A DNA stretch of 64,000 nucleotides from Bolinopsis microptera (Eukaryota > Ctenophora > Tentaculata > Lobata > Bolinopsidae), in assembly GCF_026151205.1 (NCBI RefSeq), contig NC_087074.1:10635226-10699225 (forward strand). Direction: 5' to 3'. The notes beneath the pieces were generated by a model. That model saw only the letters and a program-made list of their open reading frames with translations. It searched no databases and was not told the DNA's origin. The position numbers and the translations under genes are program-made. Below are positions 24,707 through 36,720 of this stretch, piece after piece (the first letter of the stretch is position 1; each line of letters starts with the position of its first letter).

Positions 24707-26599
24707 TCAGCGAGTAACTACAATCCTATTTAACCCAAAAATATTAGTTCTAAATTTTGAAATAAGAATGCTCTCTTCTCTATCAAGTGCTGTTGGTCGG
24801 ACTTTTCTTACTACACCTAATTTAAAAACTCCCATAGTGAAATCAGATTTATGCGCTAGAAAACAATGCATGGAAAGTGCCGACTTCTCAAATGACAATT
24901 CATTATCAATTTTAAACTTGTTTCTGTGTCCATTCATTCTGATATGAAATGGAGAAACCGTTTGGCCGAAATAGGTATCGTCTTTTAGGCTCTGGGGAAG
25001 TTTATTACAAATTTGGCATTGGGCGACATAAATTATATTGCTGTCCTTACATGTCAACCGGAAATCCAGAGTTAAATCCAAACCATTGACAGTGATAACT
25101 TCGTTGGAGTTGAACAGTTGGGGACAGGTTGCACAGCCTCTCCCGCCACAGTTTTGGCTGACGGTGAAAGAATCCGTTTCGGAGCACGAACTGAGTTTTC
25201 TATTGCGCACTACTGTGTTGCCTATAGATGGCTGTTTACGTAGTGCAAACAATATCTGTACGTCTCCGCATAATAGTTTGATGTCCTCACTAGTAGAGTG
25301 TACCAACTTCCTAAGTTCAGTGACCTCTTTGAAAAATTTCACTGAAAAGACAACTTTGTCAGTGATTGGCTTCTTATCTTCCCTCTCATACAAATCGTGT
25401 TCTATTGATCTCAAGACTGCTTCAGGCTCTGTTTCCGTTAAGGTCCCCTCCTTGTGTCCACTTTTCATTAGGTCTTCTTTAAGTTCCTCCAGGTCCTCCA
25501 CACATGTGTGATCCTGCGAATTTCGCTTGATCACTCGGATCATCTGTGAGAATACTACTGATTTAAAGACGTGGTTTGGGTGGAAACTATCAGTATTAAG
25601 GTAAAGCCTGGCATCAGTCTCTTTCTTAAATAGTCTGTAGTCGATGTTGTTGTTCTCCCCCAGGGAGAGTTCTACATCCAAGTAGTTAACTGATTTGCCA
25701 AACTGACAATCACCGAACTGAATTCCAAATCGTTTTGCGGCTTCATTTAGTTTCGACACAAAAAGATCAAATTGCCTCCTGGAGCCCTTCCAAATTCCAA
25801 AGACATCGTCGATGAAGCGTCGCCAGAATAAAATAAGACTCCATAGCTGTATCATTTCAGGCCAGATGTTGATGAATAGCACCCAATGAAGCATGATATC
25901 AGCGACTTGACGCGAAATACAATTTCCAGTTGGGATACCCTTTTTGCCTGTGTACACATTTTCTTGAAAAGTGACAAAGGAGTTTGTGAAGATAATCTCC
26001 GTGAATGTTTTCAGAATAGCCTTTCGTTTATCAATCATAGTACTACCGTTCAGGGCATGTTCCAATGCAGACATAGCTATTTCAGGTTTTATGCTTGGAT
26101 ACAGACTGATCACGTCTAAAGTAAACAAGTTGATGGTGCTATATTTTGACATGTCTGCCGATTCATTAAGGTTTTTTATGTTACTGAGAAGGTCTGGTGT
26201 ATCCAGGAGAAACTCCTGTTGGCAATAAATCCTACTTATATCTGTTAGGTATGGGCTAACCCACTTTTCTAGCCTGTAAAGAGGGCCCTCCTTAGTGGCA
26301 TGGACAAGCCTGGTAGGGGGAACTATTTTCCCCTCAATCTGTTGTGGACTTAATTTATGCAGCTTAAATAGAGGGTACACATAAGGGACTACTGGTTTGA
26401 ATACATGTGCATGCATTTGGTTATTATTTTCATTAAGTCCAGTAATGAGTTTCTTGTCTTTTTCTGTGATTTTCCCCTCTGATAAAGCCAGAAGAACTGC
26501 ATCCTTAACATTATTCTTCACATCTGTCATTTTCTCTTGAACTAACCTAGTGTAAGTCTTACAGCGTGAAAGTGTAATGGTATAAATTATACCGTACAA
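24707..26599 (-). mobile_element. Penelope-like retroelement, open RT plus GIY-YIG frame
   Basis: An uninterrupted frame of 630 codons. The reverse transcriptase has YVYPLFKLHKL, NLFTLDVISLYPSIKPEIAM (catalytic Asp), KKGIPTGNCISRQVADIMLH, FWRRFIDDVFGIW (the DD pair) and NYLDVELSLGE. After a linker with a CxxxxxGCATCP word comes NIIYVAQCQICNKLP ... TYFGQTVSPFHIRMNGHRNK, a GIY-YIG nuclease of the Penelope type with its CxxC insert. The first ATG of the open stretch is at about 26530 (MTDVKNN). The region upstream of the RT is short, so the copy is probably 5'-truncated. No stop or frameshift in the core implies recent insertion. Confidence 0.93.
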
Positions 26600-28450
26600 A
26601 CCTTTTTTGTAAGATCATTTTATTAGAATAGTAAAATCAGAGATTTCTAAAAACATGAATAAATCGATTAAGTTCTAAGTTCACGTTAATGTTGTATGTC
26701 ACTCTTTCGCGCGCCAGTAGAGTAAAAGGTAACGTTGACGAATATTTGGACAGTACTGAGTTGACGGATAAGTGTAATATCACAGATTGTGCAACTTTAT
26801 TTATTACTAAATAAAAATCATCCCAAAAACGAATTGGAGCCGGGAGCCTGAATATTAATCGATTTCCCTGGAGACCCTCACGAGCCCAGGGCTCTGATAT
26901 TAAATATTGGCGAGTTAATTAACATACTAGAGCCAATATAAGCGCAATTTATTGCACCAGTCACAATTCTCTTTTCGAATAAATATATTAATGGATTTTA
27001 TATTTCATGATCTTTCAAAGGGAGCAGTTTTTAATTTTGGTGCACTGGTTAATGCTACTTTTCTTGCCTGTCAGATATTCTTTTACCGAGGAAGATTCTT
27101 TTTACTTTTTTAATAGAGATGATTTCACCAACATATAAATTTATCATTTTATCAAATTCTGATTAAATAATTGTATTCCCATACATACAATTTTGAACCA
27201 GATAGTATTGCTAGTTCTAATGTTTAAATTTTCGGTTGCTACTCCCACATGTTTTTGAAGCCAAACAATATCAAAAATTGCAAACTATAACTTCATCATA
27301 TCTTCAAGTCTAGCAAATCAGTAATTTTATCTGGTTTTCGTAACACGCATTACTTGTCTATAAATCTTACAAAACCAAATAAATTATATTGTGGTTTATT
27401 TGTTGCTTGACGAATTAGAACGGCTCCGTTTTTCGTGGGTCTTTGATTTAATAAGCACACTTTTACGGATCACAACTCAGAAGGTTAGCTGAAATTATTT
27501 TCGTACACAGTAAATTATAGTGGTATACGGTGTTATATCGGAAAACGGTAGAATAATAAAAATTCTGCCATGCGGTTAAACATAATGAATAGGTTAAAAT
27601 TCTGTAGAAGCATGGAAACCATAGAACTATGTTAAATTACCGTCAGATAAGCGTTTATTTTCTCTCTTATACAATATATGCATGTTTCTTCGGACATTAA
27701 TCAGCAGATTTGACACACTCTGGCATAAACTGGAACACCGTGAATGATACTGATACCTACATCAACTTGTTGGTTGATGGATCAGATAAGTATTTAAAAC
27801 AGGCATTGAGTTTTATTTTCCAACAGCGTCCACAATCCATTTCAATATCAGATTGATTGGAACACCTACGCCCTACAGTTATCTAATTCATAATTCAAAT
27901 TAGAAATGAAAGCAAGAATTTCACGCAATAATTACCACACTCTAGTTTACCTAACTCCAATACTGAGTCATATGGCCAAATAACACGATTTAAAAATGTA
28001 TACAATTTACGTTAGCCATAGCCAAATTAGGTAAACTAGCAGGAACCCGTATAACCCTAAAATGGTGTCAAGACTCAAGAGACTAAAAGAATTATTACCT
28101 GTTTACTTCGCGTTTTTGACACCACTTGGGGGTTCAAATTTTGGGCTCTAAAACTCCTATTCCTTGGTAAATTTTTTATTATTCATGCTGATTTGCAGGC
28201 CATTAAAGCATTTGACCCAGTCAAAAAAAGTTTCAGTTGTATATCTTTTAGTTTTACGGTTTTTGCAGAAAGTCGCGTTAAAGTTGATGCCCTGGTGTCA
28301 GTAAAATGGTACGGATCCAAATATATCGTTTTGCTTTATATAGTAAGATATGTTGCAGTAAGATATATAATAAGATATGTTGCCTCGTTTTAACTGACCA
28401 CTAAATACTAAGTACTTACGAGGGAAGGCATGTTGGTTAATGGATTAGGA
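26600..28450. other. no recognisable gene
   Basis: AT-rich. No transposon ends or exons recognised. Confidence 0.35.
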
Positions 28451-28454
28451 TATA

Positions 28455-29365
28455 CCTTATCGGACCTTATTTGGACGGACATTACATGAACGGACACAAT
28501 TATGAACGGACATTAATATGAACGCTCGAAGGCATTCAAAGCCATCAAAAATCCGAATTTTTTTCAATATTTTTTGACGTTTTTTAAATTTCAGCAAATG
28601 ATTTTTAAATCCATTTTTTATACAGTAAGTAAGAAAAGCAGTCATTAAGCAGTAAAAATGTTAAAATATGTGTACATGATCAGTGTCTAATATATCACAT
28701 ATCATCTTCATCAAATGGGTTTTCGTGCATGAAATAGTCCATGCTTAAAAGCATCAGTGATTTCTAGCTTTAGGGAAACCTTTTTTTTTAATCAAACTAC
28801 CCCGGTCCTGCATTTCAGTGTTAACTTTTACAAGCCATTCGGTGTGAAGTGGTTTTATCTTAGACAACTTAAGGTTAACCTTAACATCACGTGGAGCTTT
28901 CCCAGCACTTTGTTTCATATTACCTCCCCTGAGTAATATGAGCTATAACAACGTCGGACAATGTCCTTGGCAACACGATTTACCGTAATATCTAGAGGCT
29001 GGAACAAGTTTGTCATGTTGGCGGGGACTAGTTCATGAACTATGTTGTTGAGTGCCATAATTTCGTTGACTTTTTTCCGCCAAGTGACCCTTGAATTTGA
29101 AAACATTATATACTAGTAAAGTTTTCTGTGCCTCCGGCAGACCAAGGAGAACCTTTCCGTCGTTAACTTACGGCACAATAAAGTTCTCAAATTAGTTGTC
29201 ATATTCTGGACAAAAAGTTCGAAATGGAAAAAGTTTTGAAAAAATTTCAACGGACTTTAACTTGGACGGACATTAATTGAACGGACTTTATTTGAACGGA
29301 CATTAAGATGAACGCTAGGGCCTCCAGCGTTCAAGTAATTTCCGTCCAAATAAGGTCCGATAAGG
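28455..29365. mobile_element. pogo/Tc1-mariner-type element with decayed transposase
   Basis: Ends read CCTTATCGGACCTTATTTGG on both sides as inverted repeats (about 31 bp) and are bordered by TA at 28453-28454 and 29366-29367. GAACGGACATTA-like words recur near both ends as subterminal repeats. Inside, on the minus strand, is a remnant of the DDE_1/CENP-B-like transposase C-terminus: HELVPANMTNLFQPLDITVN and, in another frame, LKLSKIKPLHTEWLVKVN. No complete frame remains, so this 911-bp copy depends on a relative for movement. Confidence 0.85.
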
Positions 29366-29484
29366 TATACGTACAAATGACGCATGTCACTTTCTTTGTC
29401 AGAAAATATCCCCCATAAATCAAACTATACGGGATAGTTTGATTTATAGGGTCAACTTTCTGTATAATAATTAATATTTGTGGT

Positions 29485-29545
29485 ATTAAACAGGAATTAA
29501 ACAGGAATTAAACAGGAATTAAACGTGAAACAGGAATTAAACATG
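29485..29545. repeat. 12-bp tandem repeat
   Basis: Four to five copies of AAACAGGAATTA, one with a small insertion. Confidence 0.85.
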
Positions 29546-29689
29546 ACATGACTAAGGAGAACACTAACGAACTCGTTTTGGTAATACAAGAATTCATAAA
29601 GACGATCAGAACTCTAAAAATCGAGAGAAAGCTATAAAAATAAAATCTTAAAAATTAACCGCGTTACAAATTCACGAAAGAGAAGACAA

Positions 29690-30090
29690 AAATCGAATAT
29701 AATGATTTAAATACGATTAAAAAGAGTCATGGGGATTTGATAATGAAGATGAGTAGGAGACGGGAGGTGATGAATAGGACTTCTTTTCAGGAGGATTTCG
29801 AAGGTGAAAGGATTCTGTGAGGTACTTTCCAAATTCTGTTGCATGGAATGAGTTCATGATGGCCCCATATTCTTAGAGCATTATGAGGCTTTTAAGGTTG
29901 TCTGAGAGGTTGGACCAGAGGGAGTTGTAGCTGGGGCATTCATTTATGACGTGGTCCTCGGTTTAAAGGATTGGTGTTTCAAAGAATGGTATTTCTTCGA
30001 ATAACCGCATGACGTCGGTGTCTGAGGAGCAGCAAAAGCGACATGTTTTCAGTGCAGTGTTGTAGCGATCTCCATTCTCCAGTGTGGCGA
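29690..30090 (-). pseudogene. decayed LINE C-terminal fragment
   Basis: The minus strand reads GDRYNTALKTCRFCCSSDTD ... EDHVINECPSYNSLWSNL ... AIMNSFHATEFGKYL, the zinc-knuckle C-terminus (CxxC...HxxxxC) common to LINE polyproteins. Two in-frame stops show decay. Confidence 0.7.
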
Positions 30091-30295
30091 TAATATACCA
30101 CAGCCGTGAAAATCTGACCTCTAAATACAAAGCTCTTTATAATAATTTTACTTTTACATGTTTCAAGTTCTCGCTTTTAATGGTCAGCTATATATAAATA
30201 TACCCAGCAGCACCTTGATTCTGATCTTTCAGAGATATATATATTAGAGTTGCATCAAAATGTGCTAAGTACATGGTATTTATTGAACAGCATGC

Positions 30296-30415
30296 GAGCC
30301 TTTGTTTTACCAGCGTAGCCTTTTAGCTTAGAAAATCTTATACATTGCTGCTCGAGCTTTCTGTTTTATCAGCGTTGCCTTTTAGCTTAGAAAATCTTTT
30401 ACATTGCTGATCGCT
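30296..30415. repeat. two-copy tandem duplication, about 60 bp unit
   Basis: Two diverged copies share GCCTTTTAGCTTAGAAAATC and ACATTGCTG. Confidence 0.75.
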
Positions 30416-30419
30416 TTCT

Positions 30420-31140
30420 TAAATATTTGGTTTGATCTTATCACTGACTTATTAATGCACTACTAAAACAGTAAACGTGATTTCGGGGGTAATCAATACC
30501 CACATCTAAATTTAAGTGATATAAATTGTCGTAGATTATCGATTTTGCAGAATATTGAACCTGGAAAACCGATCAGATTACGAAATCTTCTAAAAAGGGG
30601 ATGAAAATATATTCGCAATGGCCAAAATTGTACAATGTACAAAACATATGCCACGCACTACGCAGCAAATGCATTCTATCGCTCTGAAATTCTATTTCAA
30701 GATTTATTGTAGTAAATCTCCATTTGTCAGACTATAATATCATTTCGGGACATAACTTAACACATTTTATAAATTTGTACTTCATCAGTCACGTTCAAAT
30801 TTAGCTCACACAAGTGGTATAGTTACTTACAGGTAATTATTTTACTTTGGATTTGTTAGTTGTCCGCTGTCAGGCTAGGTCTACCAATTCAGACAACTGT
30901 GTCAACTTGGTTATGTAATACAAAAAGCAGACAGTCAGCAATAAACAATTATTGTGAGATTAAAATTGTTATCGAATATGACAGCTCCAACAAATGTCGT
31001 TAAATAAAATAGCTTTTATTTGTAATAGAAGTAAGCTGCATGTAGTAGAAACATAATTGGGAAATCAGGATCAAATATGATCACACGTAACGCGCGCAAA
31101 TAACATGTGCTCTATCCAATGCGAAACTAAAAGTGATGAA
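30420..31140. other. no recognisable gene
   Basis: AT-rich spacer, nothing supportable. Confidence 0.35.
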
Positions 31141-31149
31141 AATAAGAGA

Positions 31150-31217
31150 TTAATCGACTGTAGAGTGATTTAGCGCGACCGGAATCTTTATGAACATAAT
31201 AACTTGGGGTCCCCAGG
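31150..31217 (-). repeat. solo end of the 375-bp element joined to a hairpin-repeat remnant
   Basis: AATCGACTGTAGAGTGATTT (31155-31174) is the reverse complement of the terminal repeat of the 375-bp elements at 37697 and 56664. It runs directly into GGAATCTTTATGAACATAAT and TTGGGGTCCCCAGG, a piece of the multi-hairpin repeat. Neither element is complete here. Confidence 0.65.
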
Positions 31218-31979
31218 TTGCAGGTTATAGTAATACATGTAATTGTATTGCGCGAGCGATTTTCAATTTCGCGCGTCCTGAAAATCGAGTCTACAAATTT
31301 ATCTCCTCCTACAATTTTAAAGCAATCACCCTGATCAAACTTTCGAAATATGTTCTACGGATCATTTAAAAGAGATGAGCCAGACAAAATTTTTTTGATA
31401 GGCCTTTAAACATTTTTATTTGATTTTTATCTTGGACTTTCAAAAAATCGTCAAAAACGGCCCCCTTAAGGCTTAATTAGCGTTCTGCATTTGAATTCAA
31501 TTTGAATTCAAACAACTAGTGGACTAGAAGTAAAGATGTTTTATGAAAAAAGGAGAGTATGACTTTGCTTGTGCAATAATTAAGGGTTTGTTTTTATAAT
31601 TAATAGTTAAAAATTTGTTCGACTACACCCCCAAACCATGTATTTAGGTACAATAACGACCGAAACCTGAAAATTGAGTAAGAGAGTCCTTTGAACTTTG
31701 AACTGTTTGGACTTTTGCATGGAGATGTGGGAAGGTTAAAAACCCCCATAAAGGGGAGACCCCGTAGTGGTAGCCCAACTACCGCTCTGTTATGCTTGCT
31801 TTACAAAAACAGTGGGTATCATCAAGGCTCAAGACAGGAGACTATGCCATCAGTTGGTTGATGTTCAACGGTTCGTTCGAAAAGTACATACCCAAAATCG
31901 AAAACAGGTTCAACAGACATCCAGCGTAGTATCCATTTCGGGAACGAAAACGTTAACAAAGGCCGGAAAAGAACAATCA

Positions 31980-32465
31980 CCTCTGATAAAATTACGACTC
32001 TTCTTATAAGGTCAGGATGAAGAGTCTTGGAGTTGAGGAGAATACTCGTGAAGTCTTCTCCTATTTATCGGGGAGCCACTTGGTCACCTCTGACATCATG
32101 CTCGTAGGTGACCTAAAATGCTCGTACAGGTGGTGTCAACCTTAATCCCAGTGACAAAAGACTGGATGAAAAAGAAGAAATCGAATGCACCCAGACCTTG
32201 CCGAGCTGTAAAGATTTGTACTATATGAAAGAGGTAATAGATTCCTTGACCTTCTGGGCAAGCTTGTGTCCTCAATCTATTGAACGGCAATGTTCATTGG
32301 TGCATTTTTGGTGAGCTTCACCTGCTATCAGTACAACGGACAAGTGTCGTTGACTTCATAGCAGTTTCACCGAGCATCTGGGAATATGGTGAACGGTTCA
32401 AAGTTCTTTCCTTAACTAACTTATCAGATCACAAACCTTTCCTCTGTCAACATACTAGTTAGAAT
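31980..32465 (+). pseudogene. decayed LINE endonuclease fragment
   Basis: Readable pieces are VTSDIMLVGDL (the GDFN region) and SVVDFIAVSPSIWEYGERF then NLSDHKPFLC (the terminal SDH motif of APE endonucleases). They lie in different frames with stops between. Confidence 0.7.
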
Positions 32466-32689
32466 CAATTGTTAGCCTATGTATTAATTCAAGAGGCTTC
32501 TTAAGATGCACTAAATGACCGAAAATGGGATGAGAGATGAATCGGCCCACCCACTGTTATGTAATCTAATTGAAAAACGCAGCGATACCACCCAGCGAAG
32601 ATTTTTGTGACTTCAAAGCCTGTGGGTTCAACAGACGAATATCTCCGATAAAGAGCCAACGGATCAAATACAAAATTACTTGGGAATGT

Positions 32690-33237
32690 GTAACTCTAGC
32701 AGTAAAAACTGCCCGTAGGCCCCATTTAGTTGCTCGTTTAGCTCAGTCAGTCAGGGATAGTTATGGATATGACTTGCCGATAGCTTGCTACGACGACGGG
32801 CCAAATGATTACCCTCGAGGTATTAGAGAATCAGAGATCGGTTAGCTCAGTATCCGTTATTGACGTACGTTGTCAGTGACGATGAGGATCTGGGAATAGC
32901 AGAGGGGAGAAACAAAGCCCTCAAAATGGTTGAAACAAAATATTTCTTCATTTTGGATGACGACGTGATGTTTATGAACACAACAAACATGCAAACGCAA
33001 ACCATGATTGACATTTTGGACACGACCGATGCCACACTTGTTGGTGGTCAGCTACTTGGAAGGGCAAATTTTGCAGCTTTAATAAAGTTTGGATATTTCG
33101 GTGGAACCCTCAGAAGATTGGGATACTTCCCTGGAACTTGTGCAAAACTTAACCAAACCGTTCCGAACTACCCGCGGTGTTTGAGATGCGAGCTTAACTC
33201 AAATATTTGGATGGCAACTGACTTACTGACTTAAGGC
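32690..33237 (+). pseudogene. beta-1,4-GalNAc/GlcNAc transferase-like (GT12, B4GALNT type) fragment
   Basis: The first part (about 32690-32835) reads VKTARRPHLVARLAQSVRDS ... ACYDDGPNDYP, the start of a GT-A glycosyltransferase fold. It shifts frame, then 32842-33234 reads YPLLTYVVSDDEDLGIAEGR, NKALKMVETKYFFILDDDV (the DxD metal motif as DDD), LVGGQLLGR and a CxxC pair (YPRCLRCELNS). The family transfers GalNAc from UDP-GalNAc in the Golgi. A stop at 33235-33237 comes before the conserved downstream acidic region. With the frameshift and LINE debris on both sides, I call it a broken copy or lone exons. Confidence 0.7.
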
Positions 33238-33390
33238 GGCTTCAGCGTCTGAGTATTGATGCGCTGTCTCCATAGAACTCTATCCGCCATAAGTCTGCCC
33301 ATTTCTCCAGTGTCGTTGAAACCCGTGTCAGCTCGTAGTTAGGCTATCAACATAAGTCATGGCTGGTCTTCCCTACTCTGCACCCCATGA
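33235..33390 (-). pseudogene. decayed LINE 3' end
   Basis: The minus strand reads GRPAMTYVDSLT, then in a shifted frame DTGFNDTGEMGRLMADRVLW and RQRI. This is the RGRPxxTYVDxL...DTG...LMxDRxxWR tail seen at the C-terminus of many animal LINE proteins. Confidence 0.65.
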
Positions 33391-33599
33391 GTTGGATGGC
33401 AAGGACAGAGCCTATCCCACAAATCGGGAGATGGGATCCTGAGCTGAAGGTTTTTTAGCACCTTCCACAACCCTATCAGGGTTAGGAAGGTAAAACCATG
33501 GGGTGCCCTACATAGACTGAATAAAATCTGGAAATCCAAACTTTCTAAATTTTCAGCGGAATAAACAAAAATTGTTTGAGTCATACTTTACAAATATAC

Positions 33600-34135
33600 G
33601 TACCAATCATTTATTATAAGCGTGATAACATATAGTAAATGAGGATGTTACAAAAGGAATTAATTTAATGTAGTTTGAGGAGTCCTAACTCTCCTCACGT
33701 CCAAGAATGGCGTTTCTTTTGTCGTTAATTATATAAGCGTGATATAACACTCTCGTCAACAGATATAAAAGTCTTATTTTCTGATCTAACATGATATTAT
33801 AATAAAACATACTTGAACTTTTATCATTTTAATCATTTGTATTCTATCGTCAGCTCAAACAACTTATAAACATCATCTTCATGCTTTTTGTATCTAACAG
33901 TAACATAAATCTAATAAATCTGTATCTGTAACTCTGTAAGTCAAAACTATTACAAACGTATAGTATAGTATCGGTAAAACAGAGAGTACTTCTGATATTC
34001 TACAATAATATGATCTGTTTTTACTTTCCACTAATCAAAATCTAGATTTGTCAAAATTTCTTGGTTCGACATTTCAGGGTGATTCAAAAAGAATGTTCGT
34101 ATTTTTAAAATGTTTTAAAATTTTACAACATTCCA
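33600..34135. other. 3' flank of the large minus-strand gene
   Basis: AT-rich with no open frame. Probably the 3' UTR and downstream region of the gene ending at 34136. Confidence 0.4.
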
Positions 34136-36720
34136 TTAGTATTTGTTGCAGATCTTCTCCTCGTAGTAATCGTATTCCGGAGATGGTCCCTTAATTCTGA
34201 GGGAGATACAATCGGAAGTTTGGAAATTCTTTGGTTTCTTCATCTTCATTCTTACAGCAGCCACACCATTATTGACTCTGACCTGAATAAAGTACATAAG
34301 ATTAAGTTGGGCTAGTTGCGTTGCAATTATGTTTAGCAATAGCCACTTAGATGATTGATGCTTTCTTCATTTCATGTTTTCACTGGGCGCCGCTCAGCCT
34401 GTCATTCCGCCGCATTATAGCCTGGGGTCCCGGCTAGGTAATTCATGATTATTATATTTTTTGTCGCATCGATATCTGTGAGAATTAGCCGATAAAGTGA
34501 TAACGCGTTTATAATTGATTTTACAATCTTTTCATTATTTTATAGGTTTACCCTGGCTTTTGTAGCTTTGCTGGAGGACTTGATTGAGCTGATGGTAAAG
34601 TCAGAGGGATCGAGTTTGAAGATACCTCGCTTCAGGTCCAGTGGCTTACCGTATTTCAGCGCCTATCAAAGAATGATTTAGTACGATAAGGTATTATCTT
34701 TTAATAATTATATGTAAAAATTGGAAATGTCATTAAAAGATTAAATACGTTAACCTATACCTATTCTATTGACCATGGGTCAGGTTTATTAACAACATAT
34801 CTGGGTATTATTAAAGTATTAACTTAGGTTAACCGTGTATCTAACCACAACTCCGTTTACTTACTGAAACTTCGAATATCAGGGAGATGGTCTTTTTGGA
34901 CCAGCTTGCTTTTATATTGTCCTTAAGCCTGTACTCAAATGCGGCTGAAATATGAAGTTAATGTAATTAGTTAAATTCTCAAGTCACGTCCGCCTGAAAG
35001 TAAAATTATTAGTTTAAAAATGTGTTATAACTGTATACAGTGCTTACCATGTAGTTACCATGTGGTTACCCATCATACCAAACTTATATAGTTTCACTTT
35101 CACTTCTCTCAAAGTCAATAAAGCACAGGCCCAAAACATGATTTCATCTCAAAATTATGGTTACCTTATCCGTTATCGGTCATAATTATCACGGACATTG
35201 CTTTCACGCTGAAGACCTTAGCGTGAATAATTAAGTCCGTGAAAATAATGTCTGTGGCATTAAGGTCCGTGAATAATAAAGTCCGTTAATTATTTCCATT
35301 AATTGTAATATGGGTGTCCCTACATATGCGTAGATATATGTGTAGCCGATTACTATATTAGTTTATTAGTATACTTATAAGACAAATATAATCACTCCTC
35401 AGTCACATTCAAGTGTTCAGCAAAAAGAGTAAAACACTTATTAAAAATCCCCAAAAAATTTTCACAATTTTTTGGAAAATTTTGGGCGGTCATGAGCGTG
35501 AATAATTATGTCCGTGAAAAATTTGGTCCGTGAAAAACGTGTCCGTGAGAATTATGCCCGATAAGTTATTTACCATTATAACAGAAGAGCCCAGCGACTT
35601 CGTTAAAGGCGCAAGGAAGCTTGGCATCAGTGTAGCGGGTGACAGAGCAATGTTGGAAAAGGAAGTCATCGTCTCTAGGACAATACATTTGGGTGAAGAG
35701 GAAGTCCACCCTGTCACTCTGTAGAGACACAGCTCTGCCGAACTGAAAGGGGAAACTTTAGTATTACATGAAATACGTGGTGTGTCTCACTTTTGAGCAT
35801 GGACGCACTTTTTTTCTTCCGTTGGCATAAAAATCTGCTTTTTGTGGTCTCACAATTTTGCACATAAATATGGATTATGATACCTTCAACAGATACCGAT
35901 TCAAGTTGGAATTCTCACATTATATCCATGTTGTTTGCAGACAAGTTGAGCCTCTCTATCACTCCAGCCGTCATCACAGAGCAGTCCCCATTTATCAGCA
36001 GCTCCAGTTGAGTCTGGTGTGGCTATCTCCAGGATGTAGGTTCCAGGGGCAGCTTGTTCCACTAACCTTGTTCTGATGCTCACTACGTGGAGTGTAAGTT
36101 TACAAATTAGAAGTTATAGTGACATTCAAACCTCACAATACTGCAATAGATATAAGCATGAACAAAAAAGTATGCATTTTTGTTAATCCTCAGCTCTGTT
36201 CTATGTTCATTAACACTTTAACAGGATTAAAATGCTCCCAATCTAAAAACACATTTGCACATGACAGTTAGCTACGATAGTTCAAATACGCACATTTTTC
36301 ACAAACAGGGTAGACAGCCTGGCCTATCTTGTTGCAGAAGGCAGTGTTACCACTCTCCTTCTGGAGCCTGTAGCCATCGTCACACTTGAAGGTGTAACTA
36401 GCGTCCTTGCCTGTCCCTGCTTTGTCTACAGCTTTGCCGTTATCAATGTAGGGTTTTAGCTCACATACTGGGAAGTAAGTGGTTAGCTGCAAATAAACTG
36501 GTGGTGTGCGCTAAATACTGGGGACGTTTGTAGTTGTAAAATATGGTTTTACAGTAAACTTAGACTAAATCCTATTCCATGTTTAGTATGATTAAAAGCT
36601 GTTACAGACCTTCTTTCTCGCAGATGGGGCAACATTCTCCCTCCTTGTAGACAGGTACACAGTCTTCCTCCATTTGCCAACAGTCGGCTACCGCACAGGA
36701 CTGCTCCTTCTCCCCTTCGC
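34136..36720 (-). CDS. exons 18-24: last VWC half, CCP, SRCR and unknown C-terminus
   Basis: Exon 18 (36720-36610): EGEKEQSCAVADC ... GECCPICEKE completes the VWC of exon 17. Exon 19 (36467-36294): a CCP-like domain, CELKPYIDNGKAV ... YTFKCDDGYRLQ ... VYPVCEK. Exons 20-21 (36082-35919, 35742-35574): SRCR domain, KWGLLCDDGWSDREAQLVCK, GYN/FGRAVSL, QMYCPRDDDF, EVAGLFCYN. Exons 22-24 give an unrecognised region (AAFEYRLKDNIKASW ... FKLDPSDFTISSIKSS ... VAAVRMKMKKP) ending EEKICNKY and a stop. No GPI or membrane signal. Phases: 1, 1, 1, 0, 1, 0, 0. Confidence 0.82.

Noticed and set aside
36477-36492. Exon 19 starting at the TTTGCAG acceptor near 36480
   Set aside because: That acceptor puts the CCP-like domain out of phase with exon 18. 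The downstream CTTCCCAG acceptor keeps frame.
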